This document shows, in pieces, positions 27,911 through 37,659 of a stretch of 64,000 nt of DNA. Position 1 is the first letter of the stretch, and each line of letters begins with the position of its first letter. The DNA lies in NCBI RefSeq assembly GCF_000426225.1, contig NZ_AUEY01000001.1, positions 1-64,000 on the forward strand. Direction: 5' to 3'. Source of the stretch: Desulforegula conservatrix Mb1Pa. Its GTDB lineage: Bacteria; Desulfobacterota; Desulfobacteria; Desulfobacterales; Desulforegulaceae. The position numbers were made by a program, and so were the translations under genes. The notes below the pieces were generated by a model. The model was not told where the DNA came from, ran no database searches, and saw only the letters and a list, made by a program, of their open reading frames with translations.

Positions 27911-28810
27911 ATGGATTACAGAGATAAATATTCCGGAGGAGATGAAACGACTGAATTCCTGGAAAAAAAAGGCATCAGGACGACTCTTTCGGATTCGGAT
28001 TTAAAACGGCTTTCTGAGTTTATATATACATATTCAGGGATAAAAATGTCTCCTGAAAAAAAGTCTCTGCTCGAAGGAAGGCTTAAAAAAAGGATCAGAC
28101 ATCTAAAAATAAAATCATACAGTGATTATTGCGATTATGTCTTCAGCAATGAAGGAATGAAGAATGAAATCATTCACATGGTCGATTCGATAACCACAAA
28201 CAAGACAGATTTTTTCCGGGAGCCAAAGCATTTTGAATATATAACTAAAATCCTTTTGCCTGAAATGATCAAGAATAACAGCAGTCCTGATCTGAATCTT
28301 AAAATATGGTGTGCGGCTTGTTCTTCAGGCGAGGAGCCTTATACCCTGGCAATGGTCTTAAGCAGTTTTGCCGAAAAAAGACAGGGACTGGATTATGCGA
28401 TTCTGGCTTCGGATATTTCCACAAATGTGCTTTATAAGGCTATCATGGGAATCTATGAAGAAGACAAAATATCTCCGATACCCATTTTTTACAAAAAAAA
28501 ATATCTGATGCGAAGCAAGGATTCACAAAAAAAACAGGTTAGAATTATTCCGGGGCTCAGGGAAAAAATATTGTTCAAAAGAATAAATCTCATGGAGCAA
28601 AGTCTGCCTGTTATTAAAACAATGGACATTATTTTCTGCAGAAATGCCATTATATATTTTGACCGTAAGACTCAGGAAAAGGTCATAAATAATCTTTGCA
28701 ATCATCTGAGGCCGGGCGGATATCTTTTCATGGGGCACTCGGAAACTCTAAACGGCATGAGGGCCCCTCTCGAAAATGTTGGGCACACGATATACAGAAA
28801 AATTCTTTAA
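27911..28810 (+). CDS. cheR: Chemotaxis protein methyltransferase CheR
   Basis: Full-length CheR (299 residues) that methylates glutamates on chemoreceptors using SAM. The N-terminal helical domain (LSDSDLKRLSEFIYTYSGIKMSPEKKSLLEGRLKKRI) is followed by TTNKTDFFREPKHFEYI, the SAM loop IWCAACSSGEEPYTLAMVL, ASDIS, and FCRNAIIYFDRKTQEKVI with RPGGYLFMGHSETL. It is the natural partner of the three MCPs, whose tails carry a docking-type pentapeptide. No clear ribosome site was seen before ATG (only AAGGCTTAAGA). Confidence 0.94.
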   Translation: MDYRDKYSGGDETTEFLEKKGIRTTLSDSDLKRLSEFIYTYSGIKMSPEKKSLLEGRLKKRIRHLKIKSYSDYCDYVFSNEGMKNEIIHMVDSITTNKTDFFREPKHFEYITKILLPEMIKNNSSPDLNLKIWCAACSSGEEPYTLAMVLSSFAEKRQGLDYAILASDISTNVLYKAIMGIYEEDKISPIPIFYKKKYLMRSKDSQKKQVRIIPGLREKILFKRINLMEQSLPVIKTMDIIFCRNAIIYFDRKTQEKVINNLCNHLRPGGYLFMGHSETLNGMRAPLENVGHTIYRKIL

Positions 28811-28932
28811 AAAAGTCCGGTTTAAGTCATTCCGGCAAAGACCTGAATCCAGAACTATCTAAAATTGCTTGATGAGGGATCAAGTCTGGAATGACGCCGA
28901 CGCCTTCTTTTGACTTTTTGCGGCCTTGTCAA
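28811..28932. repeat. Dispersed palindromic repeat, family A, copy 7
   Basis: Contains AAAAGTCCGGTTTAAGTCAT, the GGATCAAGTCTGGAATGACG arm and CTTTTTGCGGCCTTGTCA. It begins at the cheR stop. A stray end, ACCGGACTTTTTGCGAAGCC, is at 29036-29055, so a second, partial copy lies before the hybrid kinase. The rest of the gap to 29148 shows nothing else. Confidence 0.75.
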
Positions 28933-29148
28933 CATTTAACTGGAACATAGCCAAAAAGAAAGATCCATATTCAAGACGCTCAAACCTTCCTGGAATGAGA
29001 CTTACTTGAAGTATGCCTCATTGTGCAGCGCAGAAACCGGACTTTTTGCGAAGCCATCCAAAATAATGATTCGACATTTTTATGTTTTTATCTGCATAGA
29101 TATCAGATCAAATTGTATTAGCACTTTTTTGGCATTTGAGGCTGCAAC

Positions 29149-32100
29149 ATGACAGATATTCAGGCAAACAATAATCAAAAAAAACCTGGAGCCCTGAGGC
29201 TAAATCTGCCCGCCGTCTTTTTTATCGCTATTACATGCCTGATAGCGCTTTCAGGACTGATAGGCTGGTTTTCAGACAATTGGCATATGACTACCTTTGG
29301 AATAGGCTATGTTCCCATGGCTCCAAGCACGGCTATCCTCCTGTTGCTGCTGGCTTCGGGTGTGATGCTCTCTTCCAATAAGCCTCTCAAAAAGACCGCA
29401 AAATCTTTCTCGCTCTTTTCCATGGCAGTAACTGCGGTTGTAAGCCTCATGGTCCTTGGCGCCAATTTTTTTGAGAGTTGGCACTCTCTTCAAACTGCGA
29501 TGATGGGAGCCCCTGAAACCATTAATAATATACCTGTGGGGAGGATGTCCCCTCTTACAGCCACGGTCTTTATACTGGGCGTAATTTCCATCATGACGAG
29601 CCTTAACATTTCAAAAGGAAACAGAATTCTTTCAAGTATCAGCACCATATCCTCTTTTCTGTCCGCATCCATCTGCTTAGCTGTTATTCTGGGATACTCA
29701 GTAGGCCTTCCCCTGCTTTACGGAGGAAAAATAATCCCAATGGCTTTGCTGACGGCTATTTCCTTTATTTTTTTTAACCTGGGCATCTTGATGTCTTCAA
29801 AATACGGGATCCTGTTTATTTCAGAATTCAGGTCAAAGGCCAAGGCTCCAGACCATTATCCTGATCCACAATGGGCAAAAATTCAGGTTATTTCCTTTCT
29901 GCTTATTTCGGCCATAATATTGGCATCAGGTTTTTCCCTGCTTCAAACCCAGATAAAGGACGCAAAAAATAAAATACACCAGGAACTCTCCCTGATCTCT
30001 GATTTCAAATCACGCCAGATTTCGGACTGGTATTACGAAAGAAAGGATGACGCAGGGATAATAATGGAAAGCCAGGCTCTACAGACCCAGATGTCCCGCT
30101 TTCTGAACGGCCAGGAAGATGATCAAGGATATGAGCAGGACAGACAGGAGCTTCTGAAATGGATGGGAACCATAGAAAAAGAGTCTGATTATGCACAGAT
30201 TATTCTTTATGACGCAAAGGGTGTGGCTCAACTATGGACCATGAAACCGGATCTGGAGATAATAGGCAAGGATGAAATCAAACCATTCTGGGAGACTCTA
30301 CACAGCAAAAAAATAGTGATTGGCAATCTGCATAATCATAACCCATCCATTAAAGAAACCCCGGCCCGTATTTACATGAGTATATTCATACCCGTGGGAA
30401 TCATTTCTGATGCAGAGAAACAGGCTAAGGGCGTCCTTATGCTTCACATAGATCCATTCAGACACCTTTATCCCCTTATTCAGGCATGGCCGACCAACAG
30501 CGCAACGGCTGAAACGCTCATAGTCAGCCAGGAAGGCGATAAGGTGGTTTTTCTTAACGAGCTACGCCACATGAAAAATACGGCCCTGAGATTGAGGCTC
30601 CCGCTCAAGTCCGACCTCCCAGCGGCGATGGCGTTAAAAGGGATTAAAGGAGTTGTCGAAGGCATTGACTACAGAAACAGGCATGTGCTTTCCGCGCTTA
30701 ATGACATTCCCGGAACAGGGTGGCATATTGTGTCCAAGATTGACATGGATGAAATTTACGCACCCATCATAAAAAAAATATGGACGGAAATATTTATTAT
30801 AATTGCCCTCGTACTCATGACCGGCATGTTCTTTTTTATTATTGAGAATCAAAGAAGCGTGAAATTCTACAGAAGCACACTGGAAAAAGAACAGGAAAAT
30901 CAGAAAACGAAGAATGCCTTAATAGAAAGCCAGCAACACTTCAGAACAATTTTTGACCAAGCTGCCGTGGGTATCTGCTACGTGGATCTAAGCGGAAAAT
31001 TTCTTAAAGTGAATAACCGCTTTTGTGAAATCACGGCCTACACCGAAGAAGAACTGTACAATATAACTTTCAAGGAAATAACCCATCCTGACGATCTTGG
31101 GGCTGATCTTGAAAAGGTGGATGAACTTATTAGCGGGAAAATCCAGACCTATTCCCTCGAAAAAAGATATATTCGCAAGGATAAATCCATAGTATGGATC
31201 AATCTGACCGTTTCTCTCGATCGTTTTCCTGACGCCACTCCGAAGTCTTTCATATCTGTGGTCGAGGACATATCTAAAAGGATAAAAGCTCTCTCTGACC
31301 TCAAAGAGAGTGAAGACAGGTATGCAAAAACAATCGAAGCCCTCAATGACGGAATGTGGGACTGGAATGTCCCCAGCGGCAAAGCTTATTTCAGCGACCA
31401 CTATTACACCATGCTCGGATATAAACCGCAGGAATTTACAGCCAATTACACCAAGTGGAAAACCATCGTCCATCCCGAAGACATAGACAGGGTCGAGCAA
31501 CATCTCAATAACAGTATAATGGCTGACAAAGCATTTAACATAGATCTCAGGATGAAAACAAAAGACGGCGGATGGAAATGGGTTGCGACAAGGGGCAAGG
31601 CTGTTGAGCATGACAGCAGCGGCTCTGTGGTACGGATGATGGGAACCCTTAGCGACGTATCCGAGCGCAAGTCAATCGAAAATCAATTAATTGAAGAAAA
31701 GGAAAGGCTTCAGGTAACGCTCCGCAGTATTGGAGACGGCGTCATCACGACCGATACCTGCGCGAAAATAACAATGATGAACAAGATAGCCGAAGACCTT
31801 ACCGGCTGGAAAATAAATGAGGCCGTTGGCAGATCCATAAATGAAATTTTATGTTTATCACATAAATATTCAAAAAAGGAATGTGAAAACCCAGCCCTTA
31901 AAGTTCTGGACACAGGAGAGATAATAGACTTTGAAAGCAACACGGTTCTGACAAACAGGAATGGGAAAGAAATAAGCGTGGAAGACAGCGCAGCTCCCAT
32001 AAAAGACAGCGACAGCAAAACAATCGGGGTAATAATTGTTTTCAGGGATGTCACAGAAAAGCATAAAACAGAGGAAGCCCTTCAAAACGCCCAGAAACTT

Positions 32101-33240
32101 GAATCCCTCAGCATTCTTGCAGGCGGCATAGCCCACGACTTCAACAATCTTCTCGGGGGAATTTTCGGCTATCTTGACATGGCCCTCGAATTTGCCGGAG
32201 ACAAGGACTTCAATGGAACCCAGGCAACCATTTCAAGCGCTCTCAGTGTTTTTGAAAGAGCCCGGGATCTGACCCAGCAACTTCTGACCTTTTCCAAGGG
32301 CGGAGCGCCTGTAAGAAGAACCGAATCAATATCCAAACTGGTCAGGGAGTCCGTATCTTTTGCACTTACAGGATCCAATGTCGCCATGATTTTTGAGATT
32401 CCTGAGAATATCTGGCCGTGCTATTTCGATACAAACCAGATAGGGCAGGTCATGGACAACATAGTAATCAATGCCAGGCAGGCCATGTTATCAGGTGGAA
32501 TTCTAAAGGTAAATCTGACGAATATTCCACAAGACAAAGCACCGGCGTTATTAAAGCAAAAAAAATACGTCAAAATCTCCTTAAGTGATAATGGGCCTGG
32601 AATTCCAAAAGAAAGCCTGTCGCATATTTTTGACCCTTTTTTCACCACAAAGGCCCACGGAAATGGCTTAGGCCTCGCTACATGTTACTCCATACTAAAA
32701 AGACACGAAGGTATGATTGAAGTTGAAACAGAAAAAAACAAAGGCACTACTTTTCATATTTATCTTCCTGCTTCAACCGAGGACACAGTGATTATAAAGA
32801 CAGAAACCAGCTACACCTTCAAAGGGCAGGGGAAAATCCTTGTCATGGACGATGAAGTGGCAATGCTGAAAGTGACATCCGCCATGCTTGGCAGATTCGG
32901 ATATGAAACCCTAACTGCTGCGGACGGAGACGAGGCGATAAGAATCATCAGACAATCGGTTCTTGAAAATCAAAAAATTTTCGCGGCCATCCTTGATCTT
33001 ACAGTTCCCGGAGGCAGAGGAGGCAAAGACATTATTAAGGAAATACAGACATTGGATCCGTCAATAAAAGTAATAGCTTCGAGCGGGTATTCAGGAAATT
33101 CGGTCATGTCAGACCCTGAAAAATTCGGCTTTGTCGCATGCCTTTCCAAACCTTTCAGAATTTCAGAGCTTGCCAGAATACTCGAAGGGCTATCTGACTC
33201 AGATAGAATTTTTGATTTTGAAGAAAACAGTCCAACCTGA
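29149..33240 (+). CDS. Membrane hybrid sensor kinase with three PAS domains and receiver
   Basis: A 1363-residue protein. The N terminus has about six to seven membrane helices (residues 20-230), then a further helix and a ~270-residue extracytoplasmic sensor starting RQISDWYYERKDDAGIIM, closed by a helix (IFIIIALVLMTGMFFFII). Three PAS domains follow (FRTIFDQAAVGICYVDLSGKF; TIEALNDGMWDW; LRSIGDGVITTDTCAKI), then a HisKA of the SLSILAGGIAHDFNNLLGGI type, HATPase_c (NGLGLATCYSILKRHEG) and a C-terminal receiver with ILDLTVPGGRGG. It is an integrating phosphorelay kinase with no dedicated regulator beside it. It stands alone between repeats. Confidence 0.93.
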   Translation: MTDIQANNNQKKPGALRLNLPAVFFIAITCLIALSGLIGWFSDNWHMTTFGIGYVPMAPSTAILLLLLASGVMLSSNKPLKKTAKSFSLFSMAVTAVVSLMVLGANFFESWHSLQTAMMGAPETINNIPVGRMSPLTATVFILGVISIMTSLNISKGNRILSSISTISSFLSASICLAVILGYSVGLPLLYGGKIIPMALLTAISFIFFNLGILMSSKYGILFISEFRSKAKAPDHYPDPQWAKIQVISFLLISAIILASGFSLLQTQIKDAKNKIHQELSLISDFKSRQISDWYYERKDDAGIIMESQALQTQMSRFLNGQEDDQGYEQDRQELLKWMGTIEKESDYAQIILYDAKGVAQLWTMKPDLEIIGKDEIKPFWETLHSKKIVIGNLHNHNPSIKETPARIYMSIFIPVGIISDAEKQAKGVLMLHIDPFRHLYPLIQAWPTNSATAETLIVSQEGDKVVFLNELRHMKNTALRLRLPLKSDLPAAMALKGIKGVVEGIDYRNRHVLSALNDIPGTGWHIVSKIDMDEIYAPIIKKIWTEIFIIIALVLMTGMFFFIIENQRSVKFYRSTLEKEQENQKTKNALIESQQHFRTIFDQAAVGICYVDLSGKFLKVNNRFCEITAYTEEELYNITFKEITHPDDLGADLEKVDELISGKIQTYSLEKRYIRKDKSIVWINLTVSLDRFPDATPKSFISVVEDISKRIKALSDLKESEDRYAKTIEALNDGMWDWNVPSGKAYFSDHYYTMLGYKPQEFTANYTKWKTIVHPEDIDRVEQHLNNSIMADKAFNIDLRMKTKDGGWKWVATRGKAVEHDSSGSVVRMMGTLSDVSERKSIENQLIEEKERLQVTLRSIGDGVITTDTCAKITMMNKIAEDLTGWKINEAVGRSINEILCLSHKYSKKECENPALKVLDTGEIIDFESNTVLTNRNGKEISVEDSAAPIKDSDSKTIGVIIVFRDVTEKHKTEEALQNAQKLESLSILAGGIAHDFNNLLGGIFGYLDMALEFAGDKDFNGTQATISSALSVFERARDLTQQLLTFSKGGAPVRRTESISKLVRESVSFALTGSNVAMIFEIPENIWPCYFDTNQIGQVMDNIVINARQAMLSGGILKVNLTNIPQDKAPALLKQKKYVKISLSDNGPGIPKESLSHIFDPFFTTKAHGNGLGLATCYSILKRHEGMIEVETEKNKGTTFHIYLPASTEDTVIIKTETSYTFKGQGKILVMDDEVAMLKVTSAMLGRFGYETLTAADGDEAIRIIRQSVLENQKIFAAILDLTVPGGRGGKDIIKEIQTLDPSIKVIASSGYSGNSVMSDPEKFGFVACLSKPFRISELARILEGLSDSDRIFDFEENSPT

Positions 33241-33339
33241 TGGAAACAGGACTGTCTGCTATACTCATCAATGTCACAGCTTGAACATTTGAAATAAGTC
33301 AGGCTGTTTGGATGGCAAGCCTGTTGTTGCATCATTACT

Positions 33340-33485
33340 GGAAAACCCTTTTGAAAAAGGGTTTTCCAGACCTTTCCCAAAACTTTTATGTTTTTTTATG
33401 ACGAGTTGATAACATATGTTTTTAAAGCAAAAGAATCCATAACCGAAAAGTTTTTGCCAAGCTTTTTTCAAAAAGCGGCCTTTGA
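33340..33485. repeat. Bipartite hairpin repeat (X-Y), copy 3
   Basis: Half X at 33340-33367 (GGAAAACCCTTTT-GA-AAAAGGGTTTTCC), then CCTTTCCCAAAACTTTTATG. Half Y at 33444-33485 (CGAAAAGTTTTTGCCAAGC with TTTTTTCAAAAAGCGGCC). Same subtype as copy 1, since both X halves have GGAAAACCC arms. Confidence 0.75.
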
Positions 33486-33849
33486 CCTTTTATCTAACAG
33501 AAGAGTTCAATTTATGACGATGTGAAGTATATCTTTTCAAGGACAGTTTATAACTCTTTACACCGCTCTGTTCGGCCTTTACCACTTTGACATATTGGGC
33601 ATGGATTCAAAAAGCATTTAACAAGGGGAGAATTTCTGTTATTGTGATTGACTTGTGGCGGAGTATTCAGTTGTCCGCCCCGGATCAGGCTCTTGCAGAA
33701 AGGCCTTATCATTTGGCGTTCAGAATAACGCTGGGAATACAGGCACTTAAGGCCATAGGAGTACATTGCTTTACCACTTGAGCTGACACGATGCGCTCAA
33801 ACCCTGAAAGCAAAACGGGGTAGCGCTTGAATGCGGATTGGAAGTTATT
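33486..33849. other. Intergenic region with a 3' end of the 8369-type element
   Basis: Frames on both strands (for example 33587-33781 and its complement) have no ribosome site and no recognisable protein. Bases 33823-33842 (CGCTTGAATGCGGATTGGAA) match the right end of the 126-bp element at 8477-8494. The CobD-like gene takes its ribosome site (TGGAAG) from this repeat end. Confidence 0.4.
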
Positions 33850-34932
33850 ATGATTACAGGGCACGGCGGTGATATCCAGGAAACTGCGGCAAGACTTGGC
33901 TGCGCAGTCACAGAACTCGTGGACATGAGCAGCAATCTTAATCCGATTGGCCCTTTACCAGGCCTTGAGGAATTTCTCTGCAAAAACATCAGATCAATCA
34001 TTACTCTGCCAGACGCCGACACTGATCGGGTTTCAAGTTCGCTGGCAAGGCTGTATGACTTGAGCGCCGAAAACATCTCTGCAGGGAACGGCACTACGCA
34101 ATTCATCTATAATCTTCCTCTTGCCCTGAAATTCAAAAAGGTTCTCATTTTAGGGCCAGTTTATGCAGACTACGCAGACGCATGCGCAATGCACGGAGCA
34201 GAAACGACCCTGTTCATGGCTGACAATGACAAAGGATTCGAATGGGATTACAAAAAGCTCGACCATGAGCTAAAAATTCGCGACGCCGTCTACATATGCA
34301 ACCCAAACAGCCCGACAGGAAAACTGACAGATGCGGCTGAGATAGCCAAACTTGCCGCCCAAAATCCTGATAAATGGGTGATCGTCGATGAGACCTATCT
34401 TCCTTTTCTCAAAAACTGGAAAAAACAATCCCTGCTCTATTCAGACCTGAAGAACCTCATAGTGTTTCACTCCATGTCAAAAATACACAGGCTTCCGGGT
34501 CTCAGGATAGGATTCATGAAGGCGGACAAGGATGTGGTGAGCAAATTCATGGATTTTTTCATGCCATGGTCCATAAACAGCCTTGCCCAGTCCGCCGTTT
34601 TCCATCTTGCGGAAAGAAAAACCGACGTTGAAAAATTCATTAAGGACTCCGCCAATTACGCGTATGAACAAAAACAGATAATCATGGATGGCCTGAAAGG
34701 AACAGGAATCGATTTTTTTGCAAGCAGCTCGGTTTTCATGCTTGGCAAAACTGGCCCAGGACTTCCTGATTCTGCAACGCTTCACAACATGATGCTTGAA
34801 AAAAAAATCATGATAAGGGATTGTTCCAATTTCAAAGGACTTTCCGGAAGACATTTCAGAATTTCGCTTCATACACAGGAGAACAATCTGAACTTTGTAA
34901 AAGCAATCCGGGAATGTATTGGTCCTAAATAG
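33850..34932 (+). CDS. PLP-dependent aminotransferase, CobD-like threonine-phosphate decarboxylase
   Basis: A fold-type I PLP enzyme of 360 residues. GHGGDIQETAARLG and VDMSSNLNPIGPLPG at the N terminus are typical of CobD, which makes (R)-1-aminopropan-2-yl phosphate for the cobalamin nucleotide loop. The PLP Lys is probably Lys211 in SMSKIHRLPGLRIGF, with Asp180 in VIVDETYLPF and the NPNSPTG turn. HisC histidinol-phosphate aminotransferase is the alternative; the GHGGD leader favours CobD. No cobalamin genes are adjacent. Start at 33850 has TGGAAG six bases upstream; the TTG at 33838 is less likely. Confidence 0.82.
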   Translation: MITGHGGDIQETAARLGCAVTELVDMSSNLNPIGPLPGLEEFLCKNIRSIITLPDADTDRVSSSLARLYDLSAENISAGNGTTQFIYNLPLALKFKKVLILGPVYADYADACAMHGAETTLFMADNDKGFEWDYKKLDHELKIRDAVYICNPNSPTGKLTDAAEIAKLAAQNPDKWVIVDETYLPFLKNWKKQSLLYSDLKNLIVFHSMSKIHRLPGLRIGFMKADKDVVSKFMDFFMPWSINSLAQSAVFHLAERKTDVEKFIKDSANYAYEQKQIIMDGLKGTGIDFFASSSVFMLGKTGPGLPDSATLHNMMLEKKIMIRDCSNFKGLSGRHFRISLHTQENNLNFVKAIRECIGPK

Positions 34933-34962
34933 GCACCGAAAATATTTGTTTATGAGGTTTAT

Positions 34963-35298
34963 ATGGAAATAACACCATACTGCATGATAATAACAACCTG
35001 CTCCACATATGATGAAGCAGCCCATATAGCGAACGGCCTGATAGGGAACAAGCTGGCCGCCTGCGTTCAGCTTTCCGAAATCAAGAGTTTTTATTCATGG
35101 GAAGGCCAGATCCAGCATGAGCCAGAAGTAAGACTGATGATCAAGACAAGAACCTGGCTTTATCCTGAAGTTGAGGATTTTATAAGAAAAAATCATTCAT
35201 ACTCCATTCCTGAGATTATTTCTGTTCCCATAGACCGGGGAGAGCTTAAATATCTCAGCTGGATGGATGAAGTGACAGGGAAGACAATAACAGGCTGA
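34963..35298 (+). CDS. cutA: Divalent-cation tolerance protein CutA
   Basis: A 111-residue PII-like trimeric protein. CMIITTCSTYDEAAHIANGLIGNKLAACVQL, IKSFYSWEGQIQHEPEVRLMIKTR and IPEIISVPIDRGELKYLSWM are family hallmarks. CutA was named for copper tolerance but its precise role remains unsettled. It lies 30 bp after the CobD-like gene, so co-transcription is likely. Confidence 0.95.
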   Translation: MEITPYCMIITTCSTYDEAAHIANGLIGNKLAACVQLSEIKSFYSWEGQIQHEPEVRLMIKTRTWLYPEVEDFIRKNHSYSIPEIISVPIDRGELKYLSWMDEVTGKTITG

Positions 35299-35322
35299 TT
35301 TAAAAAATTACAAGGCAGGCTG

Positions 35323-35366
35323 ACGTCGGATTACGGGCAAAGGACGCTCTAATCCGTCCTACGAAC
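35323..35366. repeat. Repeat family C, hairpin-forming, second copy
   Basis: Core ACGGGCAAAGGACGCTCTAA is inside inverted arms CGGATTA (35327-35333) and TAATCCG (35351-35357). The reverse complement is present at 5164-5204. It follows cutA and may act as its terminator. Confidence 0.6.
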
Positions 35367-35424
35367 TAAAAAATAGCCTGAATAACAAATACATTTTAAC
35401 GACTACACAAACAAGGACTCCTAA

Positions 35425-37626
35425 GTGTCAAACAGCAGATTCGGAAAAACAGGCAAAAAGTTGACATCCGTTCTGATTATTGCGTGTTTTCTTGGTTTTA
35501 CTGGCTGCGGTGGAAGCAGCGAGGTTTCATCTCCAAGAATGGGCAAAATCATGGGTGGCAAGATAATTGAAAAAACAGACGCAAATGGCCACATCCTTAA
35601 AACAGTTCCGCTTGCAGAGGATATTTCAGGCCTTACATACAGAAGTGGACGCAGAGTGGGCGTGACTGACAAGGATGGCTTTTTTTTCTATAAGCCAGGT
35701 GAGACAATAGAATTCGCCATAGACAGAGTTCTTGTGGGCAAGCTTGACATAAGCGAAACCGAAACAGGCTACGCATATACAAGAAAAAATCTGAACACCA
35801 CGGAATACAAATATTACATACCCACAGCAAGCACGGATGAGGATAGAATCCTTCTGGTTTCCATGAGGGATGTGGCAGCAGGGTGGGATGCCGAGCTTAA
35901 TGAAGCAAAGGTCATTAATATGATCAGATTCCTTGAAAGCCTGGATGAGGACAAAAATTCCTCAAACGGGATCAAAATCTCAAGCAGCACTGCAACCCTT
36001 GTGCAGAATACATGCGATTCCCTCGGAATAACAGAAATTGATTTCTCATCCTCGACCCAGTCAGAAGCAATTATTTCAGGAATGAACTCGGTCGCAGGAT
36101 CCGGTTCTTATATTCTGAACCCCGATAACGCAAAAATGAAAGACTGTCTCTACTCCGCATATTCCAAATACAGAGCCATGCCGCTCGCCCTTTTCAGCCT
36201 TGGAGACGGGTTCATGGCAGGTGCCCAGAGCGGCATCACCAACATCCATGAAGCGACCCAGAACAGAGGAGTTGCAAGAATAACGTCTGATCTTCTGAAT
36301 GAAGCAGGAGACAACGGCATATGGGTAGCTCCCCTCCTTTCTATGAATGCGGACAGATCTGTCGTAAGAAAAACAGAATATGACACAAATGGCAATGTGG
36401 TATTATATATACCGTCCAACGTTTCCGTTCCCACAGCCACAAGTGAAGACATTCTTGCAAAATACACCGGCTCGGGAGACTCTCTGCTTGACGAGCTTCT
36501 TAAACCTGTCACATGGGCAGACTGTCTCAATGCCCCGGCAACACAGCTCGATGCAGTTCTTTATTCTGCATCCCAGGATACAGCCAAAGGCAGACTCAAG
36601 ATATTCACAATCTGGACAGGAATGCAGGACGTTTACAAAAACGTCGTGCCTGGCACATCAGCGAACCTTGACAACGTGACAGCCGGGCTAAGCGATATAG
36701 AAACAGTAAAAAGCAGCATTAACCAGACCGTCACAAGAATAAAAAACAAGTATCCTGATGCCAAGATTTTCATAGCCACAATCCCTGATATTGACACCAT
36801 GGCTGTTTCCCTGTCGTCCGAAGACCTTGCGACATTTGTATCAAACAGCAATCTGAACGCCATAGAGTCGCCTGTCATTATTGGACTTGAGCCCGGCTCA
36901 AGAGTTGGCCTCAATGCTTTCATAAACAAAATAGCCCCGACCCTGAATCCTGGGATGACCTTGATCAATGTCAACGCGGCCATTGCCGGCCTTTCTTCCT
37001 CGGAAATACTGAGTTCATCCGAGCAGGCCGAGCTAAAAACAAGGTCAGACGCATTGAACTCATACATTTCAAGTCTGGCAGACAGCAAAACCGTATATAA
37101 AGTTGATATAAACGGTCTCTTTAAAGACTATAAAAACAATAAATTCGCATATATAGACGAAAAATATTTTGTAAGGGTTCCGGCCGAGGGATTTGAGGAT
37201 ACAACATCATCCATAAGATATATCACTCCTGTGTGGGGAGGCGGTCTTTTCAGCTCCGACGGCTATTACCCGTCACATACAGGAAACGCCCTCATTGCCA
37301 ACAGCTTTTTTACCCAGATGACAAAAGCGGATCTGGGCTTTGATCCTGAAAATATTCAGAAGCCAACTGCACTTACGCTTAATCACGAAGAAGAATACTG
37401 GTACATAAATGTTGAGGCTGCCTGGGACATAGACCCATACAGGGACTTCGACAGGGACGGATTCCCAGGAGGGCCTGGATTGATGCCCCCCACAGATGAC
37501 CTTACCAACTATATACCTGTGGCATCTCCTGAATTCTCGGCTGTGGAAGACTGCGATGACGCAACAACAACATCCGGCAAGGTAAACAAGCTGCCAAAGG
37601 CTGTTACTGGCGTAGACTGCCAATAA
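35425..37626 (+). CDS. Lipoprotein with GDSL/SGNH-like domain lacking the usual nucleophile
   Basis: A 733-residue exported protein. The leader KKLTSVLIIACFLGFTGCGG ends in a lipobox-like FTGC, so it is probably a lipoprotein. A beta-rich N-terminal part precedes an SGNH-hydrolase-like region. Block I is LALFSLGDGFMAG, where the catalytic GDS is GDG; a G-x-x-D-like block is IWTGMQDVY; block V is SSDGYYPSHTGNALIANSF with the Asp-x-x-His-like pair. The missing Ser suggests loss of hydrolysis or a displaced nucleophile. The C terminus has Asp-rich, calcium-binding-like stretches (DIDPYRDFDRDGFPG). Start is GTG with AAGGA upstream. It precedes an OmpW-like barrel. Confidence 0.8.
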   Translation: MSNSRFGKTGKKLTSVLIIACFLGFTGCGGSSEVSSPRMGKIMGGKIIEKTDANGHILKTVPLAEDISGLTYRSGRRVGVTDKDGFFFYKPGETIEFAIDRVLVGKLDISETETGYAYTRKNLNTTEYKYYIPTASTDEDRILLVSMRDVAAGWDAELNEAKVINMIRFLESLDEDKNSSNGIKISSSTATLVQNTCDSLGITEIDFSSSTQSEAIISGMNSVAGSGSYILNPDNAKMKDCLYSAYSKYRAMPLALFSLGDGFMAGAQSGITNIHEATQNRGVARITSDLLNEAGDNGIWVAPLLSMNADRSVVRKTEYDTNGNVVLYIPSNVSVPTATSEDILAKYTGSGDSLLDELLKPVTWADCLNAPATQLDAVLYSASQDTAKGRLKIFTIWTGMQDVYKNVVPGTSANLDNVTAGLSDIETVKSSINQTVTRIKNKYPDAKIFIATIPDIDTMAVSLSSEDLATFVSNSNLNAIESPVIIGLEPGSRVGLNAFINKIAPTLNPGMTLINVNAAIAGLSSSEILSSSEQAELKTRSDALNSYISSLADSKTVYKVDINGLFKDYKNNKFAYIDEKYFVRVPAEGFEDTTSSIRYITPVWGGGLFSSDGYYPSHTGNALIANSFFTQMTKADLGFDPENIQKPTALTLNHEEEYWYINVEAAWDIDPYRDFDRDGFPGGPGLMPPTDDLTNYIPVASPEFSAVEDCDDATTTSGKVNKLPKAVTGVDCQ

Positions 37627-37659
37627 TATAATGCAAATATAAACAGGAAAGACTGACTG

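Noticed and set aside
33548-33781. Overlapping frames on both strands between the hybrid kinase and the CobD-like gene
   Set aside because: Neither has a ribosome site or family similarity, and the region borders repeat remnants; probably non-coding.
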